64,000 nucleotides of DNA from JBBIRW01 sp037441565 (GCA_037441565.1 JBBIRW010000005.1:62001-126000); one strand, 5' to 3'. Shown: positions 38,978 to 49,409, counted from the stretch's first letter. The notes: generated by a model from the sequence alone, not told the origin. Made by a program: numbers and translations.

Positions 38978-41900
38978 TCAAATATTTATTTGAAATAATT
39001 CCATATAAATCCTTCTTATATGGGATGTATAAAAGGAGTAATCATGAAGTAGCCCCCTTTCATCCACATATCCCATGCTCCTTGCAATCGGAATAAGCCT
39101 GTCACCCACTGCCTCAATCTCATCAAGGGATCTGTCGTGAAGCAGTCTCAGTCGATTCTCCAGATTTCTCAGGAAATAGTACCCATCCATGAGGACCTTT
39201 GAATCCTCTTCAGGCAGATAATCCCTTTTCTGTAAAAGGTTAAGAAGCCTGAAACTATTTGTTTGTCTCAATTCCACATCATCCTTCCCATAGATGATCT
39301 GCAATGCCTGGATAATAAATTCTACATCAACGATTCCACCTTTGCCAACTTTGATATTGTATTTACCTTCACCCTCTTTAGCAAGTTCAACCTCCATCCT
39401 TCTCCTCAGGTGATGGAGCTCCCTGAGTGCCTCCCTTTCCACTGGCCTTAGAAAGACAAACTTCTCGATAATTGCCTTGATCTCCTCCGCAAGGATCGGA
39501 TCGCCAGCAACAGCCCTTGCCTTTAGAAGGGCAAACCTCTCCCATAACCATGAACTTCTTCTATGATATTCCTCAAATGAGGAAAGCGAGCACACAAGGG
39601 GGCCAGCATTCCCTGAAGGTCTAAGCCTTGTGTCTATCTGATAGAGTATACCACCCCTGGTTCGCACTGAAAGAAAGGAAATGATCCTCTGCGCAAGCTT
39701 AGTGAAGAATTCATGATTGCTGATCCTCTTTTCACCTCCCCTTGTTTCACCAGTTGAGGAGTAGATGAAAATGAGATCAAGATCTGAATAGTAGTTTATC
39801 TCCCTTCCACCCAACTTTCCCATACCCAATATGAGAAAAGCAGGCTTATCCCCACTTCCCTCAGGAATACCATAAACCCTTGTAAGATGCTTCCATGAAA
39901 TCTCCATGGCTTTTTCCACACATATATCCGCTATATCGGAAAGTTGTGCAGTTACCTCTTCAAGACCCAGTTCACCCGCTATATCGTTGATCCCTACCCT
40001 TAAGAGCTCTGCATGCCTGAACTGTCTTGTTATCTCCAGGATCTCTTCAATATCTTCAACCCCCTCCAGCGCTTCCTCGAGCTCCCGGCTTATCTCATCC
40101 TTTTGCCTTCTTATGTGTGCGGAGCCATAGAGGAGAAGGGTATCAAGAATCTCCGGGTGCTCGATTAGATAATTGCTCAGGAAATCGCTCGTACCAAAAA
40201 GGTGCATGAGTGTTTTAAGGATTTGGGGATTCTCATAGAGGAGCGCATAGTACGATCTCCTTGCCCCAACAGAAGAAAGAAATTTCTCAAGGTTTATCAA
40301 TGCCTTATCAGGATCGGGATTCTTAGCCACCTCTCCCATTATCCTTGGTGCCATCCTTCTCAAGAGCTCCTTTGTTTTTTCGGAAAAATGGGCAAAAGGG
40401 GGGCCTTCATAAAGCAGCCTCAAATTTTCGTATGCCCTTTCAGGTCTTTTAAAACCAATCTGCCTCAATCTTAAGATCAAATCCTCACCACCCTGCTCTT
40501 CCTGAAATAGTTCATCAAGACAGACAACTGTAGTCGCTTCATCCCTTTCACCTCCACTGAACAGCCTGTTAAAAATAGATTTTACCCTTTCCGTATGTAT
40601 CCTTAAGACCTCCTGAAACTTCTCCTCCGCACTCATTTTATCACTATCAGTGAACCCAAGCGCCCTTGCAAGCCTTCTCATATCCCTCCTTGTTAAAGGC
40701 AGGGAGTGCGTTTGTCTTTCTTGATAGAGTTGAATTTTATGCTCGGTTTCCCTAAAAAAGATATAAGCCCTTCTCAGACCTTCACCATCCTGCTCATCGA
40801 TGATCCCTTCCATCACAAGTCTCTCAATTGTATTAAGTGTGTTCCTCTCCCTTATCCTTCTATTTCTACCCCCGTAGATGAGTTGATGCGCCTGAAGAAA
40901 GAACTCTATCTCCCTTATCCCTCCTTCACCAAGTTTCAGATCCTGCCCCCTGCCTATATTTCTCCAGAGACTTGATTCGATCCTCTTCTTGATAGCCTTT
41001 ATTTCATCAATCGCACCAAAATCCAGATACCTCCTGTAAACAAAAGGCTCTACCACTTTTAAAAACTCCTCACCAAGAGCAACACTTCCTGCCACAGGTC
41101 TTGCCTTAATCAATGCTGCCCTTTCCCAGGTTTGACCCCAAGATTCATAGTAGATTTCAGCACTTCTCAGGGAATATGCAAGATCCCCATTTATCCCCTC
41201 CGGTCTGAGACGGAGATCGACCCTGAATACGAATCCATCTTCGGTGATATTGCCTATCAATTTCACTATCTGTTCCGATGCCTTAACATAAAAGGTATGC
41301 AGATTTATTCTGCTACCGCTTCTTCCACCTTCTGTCTCGCCCCTGTCTGAAGAATATATGAAAAATATGTCCACATCCGATGAATAATTCAGCTCCTCAC
41401 CACCAAGCTTCCCAAGACCGATAACACAAAACTCCGCTCTCTTCTTATTACCTTCGTAATCAACAAAATATGGAACGCCGTATAAGTCCTCAAGCTGTTT
41501 GAGGGAAAATGAGGTAGCATTTTCAAGGCATGCTGATGCAAGGTCGGAAATCTCCTTCATGAGGACAACGGGATCATCAATCCTTATCAGATCCTTCACA
41601 CCTATCCTGAACATCTCTTTCCTTCTGTAATCCCTGAGGATTTTTGAAAGGATTGCAATGTCATCCACCCCTGATGAGAGGGCTTTTAATACTTCATCGT
41701 GCCTCTGTTTGAACCTTCTCTCTGTGATCTGCGGAGAACACAAAAGCTCAAGATAGTCTGCTGGATTTTTAAGAAAAATATTGCTGAGGCTTTCTGAATA
41801 ACCAAAAAGTGCGCACACCCTTTTCATTAAAGAACTTTCCTTCAGGCACGCAAGATACATATCAGGATGTGAACTGCTTATCCATCTTTCTATATTACCC

Positions 41901-42055
41901 AGTGCCATATCTGGATCAGGTGCATGGGAAATCTCCTCTACAAGACTTTGCAGCAACTCCTTATCAAGAAAGCGAGAAAGCTCTCTAATTTCCTGTGCTG
42001 CCCTTTCAGGTTCAAAGAAGCCCCGATTTGAAAGGTATTCAGGAGAGAAAAACAT
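38978..42055 (-). CDS. glnE: Bifunctional glutamine synthetase adenylyltransferase/deadenylase
   Basis: Controls glutamine synthetase by adding and removing AMP in response to PII. 1025 residues, somewhat longer than E. coli GlnE (about 945). Two nucleotidyltransferase domains are visible: IGLGKLGGEELNYSSDVDIFF near 215 (deadenylase) and LGMGKLGGREINYYSDLDLIF near 740 (adenylylase), each followed by an HD-like helical domain (GEGGIREIEFFLQAHQL; GKGGIVDVEFIIQALQI). The ATG overlaps the mtnA stop by one base. Confidence 0.95.
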   Translation of the reverse strand: MFFSPEYLSNRGFFEPERAAQEIRELSRFLDKELLQSLVEEISHAPDPDMALGNIERWISSSHPDMYLACLKESSLMKRVCALFGYSESLSNIFLKNPADYLELLCSPQITERRFKQRHDEVLKALSSGVDDIAILSKILRDYRRKEMFRIGVKDLIRIDDPVVLMKEISDLASACLENATSFSLKQLEDLYGVPYFVDYEGNKKRAEFCVIGLGKLGGEELNYSSDVDIFFIYSSDRGETEGGRSGSRINLHTFYVKASEQIVKLIGNITEDGFVFRVDLRLRPEGINGDLAYSLRSAEIYYESWGQTWERAALIKARPVAGSVALGEEFLKVVEPFVYRRYLDFGAIDEIKAIKKRIESSLWRNIGRGQDLKLGEGGIREIEFFLQAHQLIYGGRNRRIRERNTLNTIERLVMEGIIDEQDGEGLRRAYIFFRETEHKIQLYQERQTHSLPLTRRDMRRLARALGFTDSDKMSAEEKFQEVLRIHTERVKSIFNRLFSGGERDEATTVVCLDELFQEEQGGEDLILRLRQIGFKRPERAYENLRLLYEGPPFAHFSEKTKELLRRMAPRIMGEVAKNPDPDKALINLEKFLSSVGARRSYYALLYENPQILKTLMHLFGTSDFLSNYLIEHPEILDTLLLYGSAHIRRQKDEISRELEEALEGVEDIEEILEITRQFRHAELLRVGINDIAGELGLEEVTAQLSDIADICVEKAMEISWKHLTRVYGIPEGSGDKPAFLILGMGKLGGREINYYSDLDLIFIYSSTGETRGGEKRISNHEFFTKLAQRIISFLSVRTRGGILYQIDTRLRPSGNAGPLVCSLSSFEEYHRRSSWLWERFALLKARAVAGDPILAEEIKAIIEKFVFLRPVEREALRELHHLRRRMEVELAKEGEGKYNIKVGKGGIVDVEFIIQALQIIYGKDDVELRQTNSFRLLNLLQKRDYLPEEDSKVLMDGYYFLRNLENRLRLLHDRSLDEIEAVGDRLIPIARSMGYVDERGLLHDYSFYTSHIRRIYMELFQINI

Positions 42056-43125
42056 TATAAATTTTTCTCCCGAAGTCTCTTAAGGGACGATATATATGGT
42101 CTTTTTGCAATCCCTTTATCAGTGATTATAGCAGAAATCAACCATCTCGGCGTTACATCAAAGGCTGGATTTCTTGCCCGAGAACCATAAGGCGTTATCT
42201 GTATTCCCATAAAATGGGTCACCTCGGATGGGTCCCTTTCCTCAATGGGAATCTCTTCAGGATTCTTTTTTGAAAAATCTACTGTTGAAATCGGGGCTGC
42301 TACATAAAAGGGGATCCTGTGTGCCTTTGCAAGGACCGCAATTGTATAAGTTCCTATCTTGTTCGCAACATCACCGTATGAAGTAATCCTGTCCGCACCC
42401 ACAATAACGCAATCTATCTCGCCCTTTTTCATAAAATATCCAGCCATGTTGTCCGTAATCACGCAGAATGGAATGGAGGCCCTTTTCAATTCCCATGCAG
42501 TAAGCCTTGATCCCTGAAGGAATGGTCTTGTTTCATCAACAAAAACAAAGATTTTTTTGCCCTCCTCAAATGCAGCCCTTATAACACCAAGTGCAGTTCC
42601 ATATCCTGCTGTCGCAAGTCCTCCAGCATTACAATGGGTTAGTATTCTGAAGCCATCACCTATGAGCTCCTTTCCAAAATGGCCTATCCTTTTGCACGAA
42701 AGCATATCCTCCTCATAAATCTTCATCGCCTCCTCTACTAACAATTCTGAAAGCTCCTCAACATCCATATGGGTATTTTTTTGAACAATGTCTTTCATCC
42801 TATCAATTGCCCAGAAAAGATTAACGGCTGTTGGTCTGCTCGAGGCAAATTCTCTAAATATCATCTCAAGCTCCATTCTGAAGTGGTCCTTATCTTTAAT
42901 ACCCATATCCTCAACAATTGTTTTTGCCCCGATAGCAATGCCAAAGGCTGCAGCAATCCCTATTGCTGGTGCACCCCTTATAGCCATATCCTTTATCGCC
43001 ATTACAACTTCCTGATATCTTTTTGTCGATATATAAACCTCTTCAGATGGGAGCCTTCTCTGATCAAGGATTATAACCTCCCCATTTTTCCACTGTATTG
43101 GCTTTGGTTCCATATCATTATTCAT
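42055..43125 (-). CDS. mtnA: Methylthioribose-1-phosphate isomerase
   Basis: Isomerises MTR-1-P to MTRu-1-P in methionine salvage. 356 residues with MAIRGAPAIGIAAAFGIAIG near 50, LTHCNAGGLATAGYGTALGV near 160 (catalytic Cys), DETRPFLQGSRLTAWEL, ITDNMAGYFM and VGADRITSYGDVANKIGTY with the catalytic Asp. No other mtn genes are near. It overlaps the upstream phosphoribosyltransferase by 4 bases (ATGA). Confidence 0.94.
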   Translation of the reverse strand: MNNDMEPKPIQWKNGEVIILDQRRLPSEEVYISTKRYQEVVMAIKDMAIRGAPAIGIAAAFGIAIGAKTIVEDMGIKDKDHFRMELEMIFREFASSRPTAVNLFWAIDRMKDIVQKNTHMDVEELSELLVEEAMKIYEEDMLSCKRIGHFGKELIGDGFRILTHCNAGGLATAGYGTALGVIRAAFEEGKKIFVFVDETRPFLQGSRLTAWELKRASIPFCVITDNMAGYFMKKGEIDCVIVGADRITSYGDVANKIGTYTIAVLAKAHRIPFYVAAPISTVDFSKKNPEEIPIEERDPSEVTHFMGIQITPYGSRARNPAFDVTPRWLISAIITDKGIAKRPYISSLKRLREKNL

Positions 43126-44288
43126 AACTTTGAAAATTGGGCAAGCTGATTAAGGACAAACTCCCTTATCTCCCTTGGCGTAGGAAGGGTCTCCATTAAT
43201 TTACCACCTTTAATAAAGTTAACATGAAGAAGTCTCATCTCACCACCGCATGCGCACCTGCCTGGATCTTCACCCTCTATGAGGATTCTATCCCTCATAC
43301 AAGAATTGCACCTCCATACCCTCTTTGCGCCAGATTCCTTCCCCTTCTTCGCAATCTTCTCCCCATCAATCTCAACGATATCAAGCGAAAAGTCAAGGAC
43401 CTTTGCGGCACTTATGGATGTACCCACACCAAATCCATCTGCAACATCCCTCAATTCGCGGATATTACCCTCATCAAGACCTCCGCTTATAAAAATCTTC
43501 ACATGCCCGAAACCCCTTATACCAAGCTCCCATCTTATCTCCTCGATTATCCTCCTCATATCGCCTTTTCTCGATGCTGGTGTATCAAGCCTCACGCCGT
43601 AAAGGTTCTCCTTTAGGGCGGATGCAACCCTTATAGCTTCAAACTTCTCGTCACCGAAGGTATCTATAAGCGAAACCCTTCTTACATTCCTGTCAATCAC
43701 CTCGTGGAATGCCTCGATCGCCTTTACAGTATCCCCGATTATCAGCACCAGTGCGTGAGGGATTGTTCCAACAGGCGCCTCACCAATCACCTCCGCACTC
43801 TTAAGCACACTTACAGCATCGCACCCTCCTATGAATGCGCTTCTGTCCATCATTGGTGCAATTGCGGGATGAACCCTTCTTGCGCCAAAACTAAGCAGAA
43901 TCCTGTCACCCGCAGCGAGTCTGCAACGTGCTGCCTTCGTTGCAATCCCTGAGGCATGACATAGAAATCCAAGGAGAGAGGTCTCAAATATTCCGAATTC
44001 TGTATACTTTCCTTCAATAATCATAACTGGCTCAAATGCCCTGAATATCGTCCCTTCCCTCATGGCCCAGACATTTACAGGAACTCCCATAAGTAGCTTC
44101 AAAGCCTCTTCCAGACCTGCAAAGACGCCCCACTGATACTGTTCGGGAAACTTCTTTAAAAATATCTCCACCTTTACATATTTTTCTATACCCTTTGCCC
44201 TGAGGATCTCCATTGTTCTTGCAAAATAGACATCTGTGACATAACCCCCTTTGATATCCTTTTCATCAGCAATATGGAAAAGCCCCAT
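43122..44288 (-). CDS. Nicotinate phosphoribosyltransferase-like protein with C-terminal zinc ribbon
   Basis: 388 residues of the NAPRTase family, which makes nicotinate mononucleotide for NAD synthesis. Visible family blocks are GYVTDVYFARTMEILRAKG near 15, EGTIFRAFEPVMIIEGKYTEFG near 80, SFGARRVHPAIAPMMDRSAFIGGCDAV near 135, SLIDTFGDEKFEAIRVA and ISGGLDEGNIREL. The tail has CNSCMRD and GRCACGGEM, a four-Cys zinc ribbon as in archaeal-type homologues. It is shorter than PncB from E. coli and belongs to the compact clade. Overlaps mtnA by 4 bases. Confidence 0.86.
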   Translation of the reverse strand: MGLFHIADEKDIKGGYVTDVYFARTMEILRAKGIEKYVKVEIFLKKFPEQYQWGVFAGLEEALKLLMGVPVNVWAMREGTIFRAFEPVMIIEGKYTEFGIFETSLLGFLCHASGIATKAARCRLAAGDRILLSFGARRVHPAIAPMMDRSAFIGGCDAVSVLKSAEVIGEAPVGTIPHALVLIIGDTVKAIEAFHEVIDRNVRRVSLIDTFGDEKFEAIRVASALKENLYGVRLDTPASRKGDMRRIIEEIRWELGIRGFGHVKIFISGGLDEGNIRELRDVADGFGVGTSISAAKVLDFSLDIVEIDGEKIAKKGKESGAKRVWRCNSCMRDRILIEGEDPGRCACGGEMRLLHVNFIKGGKLMETLPTPREIREFVLNQLAQFSKL

Positions 44289-44299
44289 TCTCAGACCTC

Positions 44300-45742
44300 C
44301 TAATTCCTCATTCCCTCAAGAAGCCTTCTTAACACCTCATTGGCTTTCTTCGGATTTGCCCTCCCCTTTGTCCTCTTCATAAGTTCACCTACAAAAAATC
44401 CTATCAATCTCTCTTTCCCTTTTAAATACTCCTCAACCTCTGATCTGTACTGCTCAATCACCTCCCTGGCTACTCTTTCAATCACTGCCTCATCGGTGAT
44501 CTGGACAAGACCCTTTTCCTTTACAATCTGTGAGGGCATCTTCTGGCTTCTGTAACTCTCCTCAAACACACCTTTTGCCATTTTTCCGCTTATGATCCCC
44601 TTATCTATCAGTCTGAGCAGGTCCACCATGTGCGAAGGTGTGAAGGGTGATCTGTCCGCATCTATATTCTCACGGTTTAATTCCCTTAACAATTCTGTCA
44701 ATATCCAATTGCTTACGATCTTTGGACGCGGGTATGATTGCACTACCTGTTCGAAATAATCCGCAAGCGCCTTTGAGGACACAATGATTTCCGCATCGTA
44801 AGGGGGGAGGAGCAATTCTTTTATAAAGCGCTCCTTTCTCTGCTGGGGAAGCTCAGGGAGCTTGCCTCTGATCTCTTCAATCCATTTCTCATCGATAACG
44901 AGTGGAACAAGATCAGGCTCAGGAAAATATCTGTAATCATGCGCTTCCTCTTTCCCTCTCATGGATACCGTAATACCTTTTTCAGCATCCCAGAGCCTTG
45001 TTTCCTGAACGATCTGCTCACCATCTTCGAGAAGTCTTATCTGTCTTTTTATTTCATAATCAAGAGCCTTTTCAATGAACCTGAAAGAGTTCATATTTTT
45101 CACTTCCACTTTTGTTCCAAGTACATTGGAGCCTTTTGGTCTTACAGAGACGTTTGCATCGCATCGGAAACTCCCCTCCTCCATGTTTCCATCACAAACA
45201 TCGAGATACATCAGGATCGCCCTGAGCCTCCTGAGATATAAAACCCCTTCCTCAGGACTTCTTATATCAGGTTTGCTCACAATCTCAAGGAGCGGAACAG
45301 CTGATCTGTTGAAATCAACAAGGCTCCAGTGACCATCCCCCTCGATATGGATGAGCTTTCCTGCATCCTCCTCCATATGTATCCTTATGAGGCCTATTCT
45401 CTTAATACCATCTGCTGTTTCTACCTCGATAAACCCGTCGTATGCAAGTGGCAATTCATATTGTGAAATCTGATAGTTTTTGGGAAGATCAGGATAAAAA
45501 TAGTTCTTCCTCGCAAACCTGCAGCTTTTTGCAATTTTACAGTTTGTTGCAAGTGCAGTTTTTATTGCCATCTCCACAACTCTCCTGTTAAGAACAGGAA
45601 GCGCACCTGGCATCCCGAGACATACAGGGCATGTATTGGAATTGGGAGGTGATCCAAATGCTGTTGAGCATCCGCAGAAAATCTTTGTATTCGTTTTAAG
45701 CTGTGCATGAACCTCAAGGCCGATTACAGCTTCGTACTCCAT
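44300..45742 (-). CDS. gatB: Aspartyl/glutamyl-tRNA amidotransferase subunit B
   Basis: Subunit of GatCAB, which turns Glu-tRNA-Gln or Asp-tRNA-Asn into the correct amidated tRNA. 480 residues: YEAVIGLEVHAQLKTNTKIFCGCS at the start, zinc and tRNA-binding motifs (CPVCLGMPGALPVLN), NYFYPDLPKNYQISQYELPL, VDFNRSAVPLLEIVSKPD, and the C-terminal helical tail domain (GFFVGELMKRTKGRANPKKAN). It follows gatA by 9 bases. Confidence 0.96.
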   Translation of the reverse strand: MEYEAVIGLEVHAQLKTNTKIFCGCSTAFGSPPNSNTCPVCLGMPGALPVLNRRVVEMAIKTALATNCKIAKSCRFARKNYFYPDLPKNYQISQYELPLAYDGFIEVETADGIKRIGLIRIHMEEDAGKLIHIEGDGHWSLVDFNRSAVPLLEIVSKPDIRSPEEGVLYLRRLRAILMYLDVCDGNMEEGSFRCDANVSVRPKGSNVLGTKVEVKNMNSFRFIEKALDYEIKRQIRLLEDGEQIVQETRLWDAEKGITVSMRGKEEAHDYRYFPEPDLVPLVIDEKWIEEIRGKLPELPQQRKERFIKELLLPPYDAEIIVSSKALADYFEQVVQSYPRPKIVSNWILTELLRELNRENIDADRSPFTPSHMVDLLRLIDKGIISGKMAKGVFEESYRSQKMPSQIVKEKGLVQITDEAVIERVAREVIEQYRSEVEEYLKGKERLIGFFVGELMKRTKGRANPKKANEVLRRLLEGMRN

Positions 45743-45751
45743 TGTCTCTCC

Positions 45752-47212
45752 TTACAGTTTAGGCCTTATTTTGTTCCACGGTGTATGGGTTTCGTATGCA
45801 TAAGCGACCTGCAATACTGTGGACTCGTCAAATGGTTTTCCTATAATCTGCATCCCTATTGGCAGACCCTCCCTGCTGAAACCACAAGGGATTGAGATAG
45901 CTGGAAGTCCAGCAAGATTAACTGAGATGGTGAATATATCGGAAAGGTACATCTTGAGCGGATCATCAATCTTTTCTCCAAGCAGGAATGCAGGCGTGGG
46001 GGATGTGGGAGTGATCAAGCAGTGACAAGTATTAAATGCCTTGGAGAAATCCTCCCTGATAAGGGTCCGAACCTGCTGCGCCTTTCTGTAATAGGCCTCA
46101 TAGTAGCCTGCAGACAGTGCGTATGTGCCGAGCATAATCCTCCTCTTTACCTCCGTGCCAAATCCCTCTGCCCTACTCCTCATATACATTTCCAGAAGAT
46201 CCTTTGCATAAGGTGATCTGTAGCCATATTTTACACCATCATATCTTGCAAGATTTGAGCTTGCCTCAGCGGTAGCAATAATATAATAAACGGGTATCGC
46301 ATATTCTGTATGTGGAATGCTTACCTCCTCAATAACTGCACCCATTTTTTCAAGCAGCCTCAGTGCATTCCTAACAGAAACTTCAACATCCTCATCCATT
46401 CCCTTTATGAAATATTCCCTGGGAACACCTATAATCTTTCCCTTAACACTATCTGTGAGGATGTCAGGATAATCAGGAACAGGTATATTCACGGACGTTG
46501 AATCCCTCGGATCATAGCCGCTTATTGCCTTTAGCATTATTGCACAATCCCTTACATCCTTCGTTATGGGCCCACCTTGATCAAGCGAAGATGCAAATGC
46601 GATCATCCCGTATCTGCTGACCCTTCCATAAGTGGGCTTCATGCCAACAACACCACAAAGCCCTGCTGGTTGTCTTATCGACCCCCCTGTGTCCGTTCCA
46701 ATCGAGGCAATAGACTCACCAGCAGCAACTGCTGCAGCTGATCCACCACTTGAACCACCAGGAACCCGCTTAAGATCCCATGGGTTTCTCGTTGGGTAGA
46801 ATGCAGAATTTTCAGTGGAAGAACCCATTGCAAACTCATCCATATTATTTTTACCGATTATAATAGCCCCCTCAGCCTTCAATCTTTCAACAACAGTTGC
46901 ATTATATGGAGGGATAAAATTGGAAAGTATCTTTGACGCGCACGTGGTAAGGATCCCTTCTGTGCAAAATATATCCTTGATGGATATGGGGATCCCGGTA
47001 AGGAGCCTTATCTCCTCTCCTCGAGAAATCCTCTGGTCCAGTTCTTTTGCTTCATTGATCGCATCTTCGCCTCTTATGGTTATAAATGCCTTTATCTTCT
47101 CCTCAATAGATCCTATCCTTTCAAGCACAGCCTCAACGACCTCTTTACAACTTACCTCCCTCTTCTTTATGAGCTCATGAAGTTGAAATAGCGTAAGATT
47201 CCATAAATCCAT
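45752..47212 (-). CDS. gatA: Aspartyl/glutamyl-tRNA amidotransferase subunit A
   Basis: Glutaminase subunit of GatCAB, 486 residues. The Ser-cisSer-Lys triad is visible in GIPISIKDIF (Lys), RVPGGSSGGSAAAVAAG and SIGTDTGGSIRQPAG (Ser residues). I start at the ATG at 47212 (MDLWNLTLFQLHEL), which follows AGGGAAGAG, 13 bases after gatC; a longer frame from 47278 runs back into gatC. With gatB and gatC the full amidotransferase is encoded. Confidence 0.96.
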   Translation of the reverse strand: MDLWNLTLFQLHELIKKREVSCKEVVEAVLERIGSIEEKIKAFITIRGEDAINEAKELDQRISRGEEIRLLTGIPISIKDIFCTEGILTTCASKILSNFIPPYNATVVERLKAEGAIIIGKNNMDEFAMGSSTENSAFYPTRNPWDLKRVPGGSSGGSAAAVAAGESIASIGTDTGGSIRQPAGLCGVVGMKPTYGRVSRYGMIAFASSLDQGGPITKDVRDCAIMLKAISGYDPRDSTSVNIPVPDYPDILTDSVKGKIIGVPREYFIKGMDEDVEVSVRNALRLLEKMGAVIEEVSIPHTEYAIPVYYIIATAEASSNLARYDGVKYGYRSPYAKDLLEMYMRSRAEGFGTEVKRRIMLGTYALSAGYYEAYYRKAQQVRTLIREDFSKAFNTCHCLITPTSPTPAFLLGEKIDDPLKMYLSDIFTISVNLAGLPAISIPCGFSREGLPIGMQIIGKPFDESTVLQVAYAYETHTPWNKIRPKL

Positions 47213-47225
47213 ATTATCTCTTCCC

Positions 47226-47513
47226 TTATTCGAGAATAGGTGGGACCTTAAAGTAATCCCCATCCCTCTGCGGTGCATTCATCAGTGCTTTATCAACAGA
47301 AATTGAGTCTGTTACTCTATCCCCCCTCATAATATTTATTATGGGAATTACATGTGATGTGGGCTCCACATCCTTTGTGTCAAGCTCACTGAGCTTATCA
47401 AAATACAGGAGTATGGAATTAAGCTGCTTGGTGAACAACTCCTTCTCCTTCTCCTCGAAGGCAAGGCGTGCCAGAAATGCCACATGCTCCACATCCTTTA
47501 TTGTTATCTTCAT
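47226..47513 (-). CDS. gatC: Aspartyl/glutamyl-tRNA amidotransferase subunit C
   Basis: 95 residues; small clamp subunit that stabilises GatA-GatB. ITIKDVEHVAFLARLAFEEKE at the start, FTKQLNSILLYFDKLSELDT, and the C-terminal Val/Pro-rich belt DYFKVPPILE are typical. The 77 bases upstream contain only a weak promoter-like TTTAAA-N17-TAAGAT, so it is probably transcribed from the glmU promoter as well. Confidence 0.93.
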   Translation of the reverse strand: MKITIKDVEHVAFLARLAFEEKEKELFTKQLNSILLYFDKLSELDTKDVEPTSHVIPIINIMRGDRVTDSISVDKALMNAPQRDGDYFKVPPILE

Positions 47514-47590
47514 AAGGATCCTTTTCTATCTTACAATCTGCTGAGGGTGTTTTAAATAGATTTAAAATTACCACATATATTTGGAAATTT

Positions 47591-49402
47591 TCAACTTGCG
47601 CCCGAGCCCTTTAAAAATTGATTATATGCAATCAGGATATCCTTCCTGCTTAACATCCCAACTATTTCATTATCCCCGGAACCGCCCATAACAGGAATCT
47701 CCACCAGCTCTGTTTCGGAAAATATCGCTGCAGCATCCTTAAGATTGCTGTCCTCCCTTAAATAAAAGACTTCATCTGATGCAAGATCCTTTGCGAGGAT
47801 AAGATCATAAAGACTCTCTTCCCTTATAATCCTCCGTAGTGTCTCCAGGGTTATCATCCCTGATATCCTTCCATCTCTATTACTTATAGGGAATGTATAC
47901 TGGTGGGAATCTGCAAGCCTCTCAAGGATCTCCTTAAGTTGAATATTTTCAGGAAGAACAACGATATCTTTCTTCTTTATTGCATTCTTTACAGGTATCT
48001 TTTCAAGTATATCAATAGCAAAATCCCCAAAGTGGGCTGGTGAATCCATTCTGCCTGGATACTGTTTTTCAAATATCGAATACCTTCCTGTAAGCAGGTA
48101 TGCTATGGATGAGACAAGCATCATGGGAACAAGGAGCCCATACCCACCTGTCATTTCTGAAACCATTATAAGAGACGATACAGGCACTTTACCCACACCA
48201 GCAAAAAAGCCCCCCATTCCAACCACAATAAAGGTGGCTGGATACTTTATCAGACCAGGTGCTATATGACTGGCCAGGTATCCAAAGGCACCACCGATCA
48301 TCGCTCCTATATAGATCGAAGGTGCAAATATCCCCCCGCTTCCACCTGATGTGATTGTAAGGGAGGTGGCAATAATCTTTGCAAAACCCAGGATTATCAT
48401 CATAACCATGGAAAGCTTTCCGTCGAGTGCAAGCTGGATCCAGCCATATCCTGGACCAAGGACCCCTGGTAGAAATAAGGCCATAATTCCAAGAAGGAAG
48501 CCTCCCAATGCAGGTTTAAGGAATTTTCTTATTTTTATCCTCTTAAAAAGGGCCTTTTCAATTCCGTAAAAAACCTTTACAAATACAATCCCTACCAACG
48601 CCAGTATCACACCAAGCACAGAATAGAATATAAGTTCCATCGGGTCACTGAAAACACCCTGAGGGATATTAAAAAGGGGCTCCCATCCAAAGAATATTCC
48701 AAAGACGGAGTATGCGATTATCGATGAAATAATGCATGGAATAAGCGCTTCAAACTCAAATTCAGGTCCGGTATAAAGGATCTCCACAGCAAGTATAGCC
48801 CCACCAAGTGGTGCCCTGAAGATGGCACCGATACCCCCCGCTACACCAGCAAGCAGGGCTTTTCTTCTTTCCCTCTCATTCAGTCCCAATAATCCTCCAA
48901 CAATAGAACCAATACCTGCACCTATCTGTGCAATAGGCCCTTCTCTCCCTGCTGAACCTCCAGAACCTATCACAACAGATGAAGCAACAGTCCTTACGAA
49001 AGGGACAACCCCTTTTATAACACCCTTCCTTTCGTGGAATGCCACAAGCATATGGTCAGTCGGGCAGACAACTTCATCCTCTTCTCCTTTACTGCTCCCC
49101 CCCTCAAAAAAGTGGATCAGTATACCACATATAAGCCCACCTAGCGCAGGGATAAAGGGGAGTATGTACCATATGATGGACTCACCCTTCCCAAGTGATG
49201 GACCCTTCTCCCCTGCAGGGTAAGGCGGCGCGAAATGGGCCAGTTTAATGAGAAATATTTGTGTGCAGAGGTTTATCAGATGAAAAAAAACTGCTGCCGC
49301 AATTCCGGAGAGAATACCCATTAATAAACCAATAAGGATAATCTCCCTTACCTGCTGAAACCCATGTATTCTGTGCAGTTTCAGAAATGATCCCCGCTCC
49401 AT
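47591..49402 (-). CDS. ClC-family chloride channel/transporter with CBS domains
   Basis: 603 residues; inner-membrane ClC protein. Selectivity-filter motifs GSGGSAGREGPIAQIGAGIG near 150 and SGGSGGIFAPSIYIGAMIGG near 355 are intact. The conserved external-gate Glu is the E of GREGP. The C-terminus (about 470-600) carries two CBS repeats (VKNAIKKKDIVVLPE; QYTFPISNRDGRISGMITLETL; VEIPVMGGSGDNEIVGMLSRKDILI). Whether it is a channel or an H+/Cl- exchanger depends on the intracellular proton Glu, which I could not place surely. It lies 7 bases after glmS. Confidence 0.92.
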   Translation of the reverse strand: MERGSFLKLHRIHGFQQVREIILIGLLMGILSGIAAAVFFHLINLCTQIFLIKLAHFAPPYPAGEKGPSLGKGESIIWYILPFIPALGGLICGILIHFFEGGSSKGEEDEVVCPTDHMLVAFHERKGVIKGVVPFVRTVASSVVIGSGGSAGREGPIAQIGAGIGSIVGGLLGLNERERRKALLAGVAGGIGAIFRAPLGGAILAVEILYTGPEFEFEALIPCIISSIIAYSVFGIFFGWEPLFNIPQGVFSDPMELIFYSVLGVILALVGIVFVKVFYGIEKALFKRIKIRKFLKPALGGFLLGIMALFLPGVLGPGYGWIQLALDGKLSMVMMIILGFAKIIATSLTITSGGSGGIFAPSIYIGAMIGGAFGYLASHIAPGLIKYPATFIVVGMGGFFAGVGKVPVSSLIMVSEMTGGYGLLVPMMLVSSIAYLLTGRYSIFEKQYPGRMDSPAHFGDFAIDILEKIPVKNAIKKKDIVVLPENIQLKEILERLADSHQYTFPISNRDGRISGMITLETLRRIIREESLYDLILAKDLASDEVFYLREDSNLKDAAAIFSETELVEIPVMGGSGDNEIVGMLSRKDILIAYNQFLKGSGAS

Positions 49403-49409
49403 GGTCCTA

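Noticed and set aside
47514..47590. Separate promoter for gatC
   Set aside because: Only a weak TTTAAA-N17-TAAGAT is visible and the genes are otherwise packed like one operon, so I did not list it.
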